Assembly (NCBI GenBank): GCA_023333565.1
Contig: JAJKFH010001865.1
Span: 3,658,001-3,722,000, forward strand
Source of the DNA: Puffinus mauretanicus
Taxonomy: Eukaryota; Chordata; Aves; Procellariiformes; Procellariidae
Length of the DNA stretch: 64,000 bases
Direction of reading: 5' to 3'
This document shows, piece by piece, positions 62,955 to 64,000 of this stretch. The translations under genes were made by a program, and so were the position numbers. The notes below the pieces were generated by a model that saw only the letters and a program-made list of their open reading frames with translations, ran no database searches and was not told the DNA's origin. Within the stretch, counting starts at the first letter, position 1. Each line of letters opens with the position of its first letter.

Positions 62955-63254
62955 TTAAAATGCATATTGTGTGGTTAGAGGCAGATTATTAACTTGATAA
63001 ACTGTACCAGTTCCAAATAAAGCGTACCAATCCATAACGTAAATACCATTGGTGTGACTTCTCGGAGATCTGCGAGCTACCCGATCGACCATAACTGTCC
63101 CTCTTCTGTACCAATTGGTCTCACTTGTTGGAGTATTAACCACGAGGCTGCTGGTCCTCGCCAAATCCCGCTGCCGAAATCCACCTCTTCTTACTGCTCC
63201 TGGGAAAAAGTTACTGCGGCACTTTCCTGTGGGTAATTCCCTAATGTTGAGCAC
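62955..63254 (-). other. Unidentified 99-codon open frame with coding-like middle
   Basis: The frame starts at GTG, not ATG; the first internal ATG is at MVDRVARRSPR. Local CpG content is higher than in the AT-rich flanks. The central part, with arginine-rich RRGGFRQRDLARTSS and an aromatic NGIYVMDWYALFGTGTVYQ, has a more protein-like composition than neighbouring frames. I cannot assign it to a family. It could be an exon, an old retrocopy or an integrated foreign fragment, or simply chance. Confidence 0.15.
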
Positions 63255-63419
63255 CCCGAGCTTGAATTCAGATTGGAGCAGAAGGAAATAAAACTTCAGT
63301 CTGCGAATAAAGCCTTCATTTACTTACGTATAAGGCCACTGAAATGGTGCAACTTTCCCTTCTTTTTCTGTAATTTACAAATGGCTAAAATGACATCCAT
63401 TTCTTAACTGCTCAGTGCC

Positions 63420-64000
63420 CGCGCTGGCTGCACCAGGCTGCAGTGATGCCTCTGTAAGTGCCAGCGCTCGCTCTGGAGGTACCAGGAGGAGCTGGATGAA
63501 GCACTTGCGATGCATAATTTATTCAGTGAGTATAGGCCCCTTTTTGTGCTTGCAGGAACTCCGGGGAAGGCAGGTGGGTTTGGTTGGGTTTTTTCACATT
63601 TAGTTGTTGAAATTCTTTAAGGAACGGCTGTGTGTTTGCACGCAATATCTGTGTGTCAGCGGCTGGTTGAGAGAAGTACTCTGCGTGTTGGCAGCGGAGG
63701 TGCGGGGTACGCGTGGCCTGCAGGGACAGGAGCCACGCACCTCCCGGTCTCTGGCACAAACGTCCTCGCAGGCAAGCGGCAAATGTTCGCTTCCAGCCAT
63801 TGCCGAGACACTTGGGTAACATCCACGATTCGGCTGGCTCCGTTTCGCCTGTAGATGCCTGAAGTCTGCAGCACCTCGCAAAAATAACAGTAGCGGCGGG
63901 GGGGTGGCAGTCCTTAGGGATACACAAACGCGCTTGAAAACTTAAACGTTGCCTGGCCGCGCGCTACCGTGCGCACCGAGCTCCTGCTGCAGCCCGCCGA
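63420..64000. promoter_or_regulatory. CpG-rich right edge, probable partial CpG island
   Basis: CpG density rises from about 63420 and is highest in the final 60 bases (GCCGCGCGC, CCGTGCGCACCG). Several dozen CpGs occur in 580 bp. The island is cut by the window end, so its gene and direction are unknown. Overlapping open frames on both strands (up to 134 codons) have no family resemblance and are best explained by GC content. Confidence 0.6.

Noticed and set aside
1..64000. CRISPR arrays, operons, prophage or other prokaryotic systems
   Set aside because: No regularly spaced repeats, ribosome-binding-site-led gene strings or long contiguous genes; composition and repeats are those of a vertebrate genome.

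Overview
The window looks like vertebrate, almost certainly avian, nuclear DNA. It is AT-rich intergenic or intronic sequence with scattered CpG islands, decayed CR1-superfamily LINE sequence and three solo LTRs of a kind widespread in bird genomes (TG...CA ends, ATTAAA poly(A) signal, 5-bp target-site duplications). I see no operon structure, no bacterial-type genes, no tRNA or rRNA, and no protein-coding exon I can name. The many short open frames are scattered over both strands, mostly lack ATG starts or family resemblance, and are of a length expected by chance, so I call no CDS.

Layout. 1-6.9 kb: unique sequence with a 31-bp minisatellite (about 1.02-1.12 kb) and an AT-rich, enhancer-like block with a 14-bp palindrome (about 3.0 kb). 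6.9-8.2 kb: an old L3-like CR1 remnant on the minus strand. 8.2-14.5 kb: unique sequence with a degenerate 30-bp repeat near 9.2 kb. 14.53-15.03 kb: solo LTR copy 1. 16.5-20.6 kb is the most structured part: a homeodomain-motif-rich, possibly conserved block, a small GC-rich patch (17.4 kb), a true CpG island (19.8-20.3 kb), then 100 bp later an unbroken 180-nt pyrimidine tract dominated by a TTTTCC hexamer array. 20.6-36 kb: unique sequence with two further AT-rich enhancer-like blocks (27.0 and 28.5 kb). 36.2-37.4 kb: a second L3-like CR1 remnant, minus strand. 37.4-51.7 kb: unique sequence, with a 175-codon orphan open frame at 40.2-40.7 kb. 51.76-52.25 kb: solo LTR copy 2, nearly identical to copy 1. 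52.3-60.7 kb: unique sequence with another enhancer-like block at 55.8 kb. 60.69-61.24 kb: solo LTR copy 3, an older or different subfamily. 61.2-64 kb: unique sequence, an unidentified open frame at 63.0-63.25 kb, and a CpG-rich right edge that may be the start of a promoter island continuing outside the window.

Functionally, the window reads as a regulatory or intergenic landscape: at least one CpG-island promoter candidate in the interior, another at the right edge, and several possible distal enhancers. All three LTRs are solo (no internal retroviral genes between or beside them) and lie in the same orientation. I found no convincing new biological system. The best leads are the CpG island with its pyrimidine tract, the palindromic block at 3.0 kb, and the two orphan open frames.
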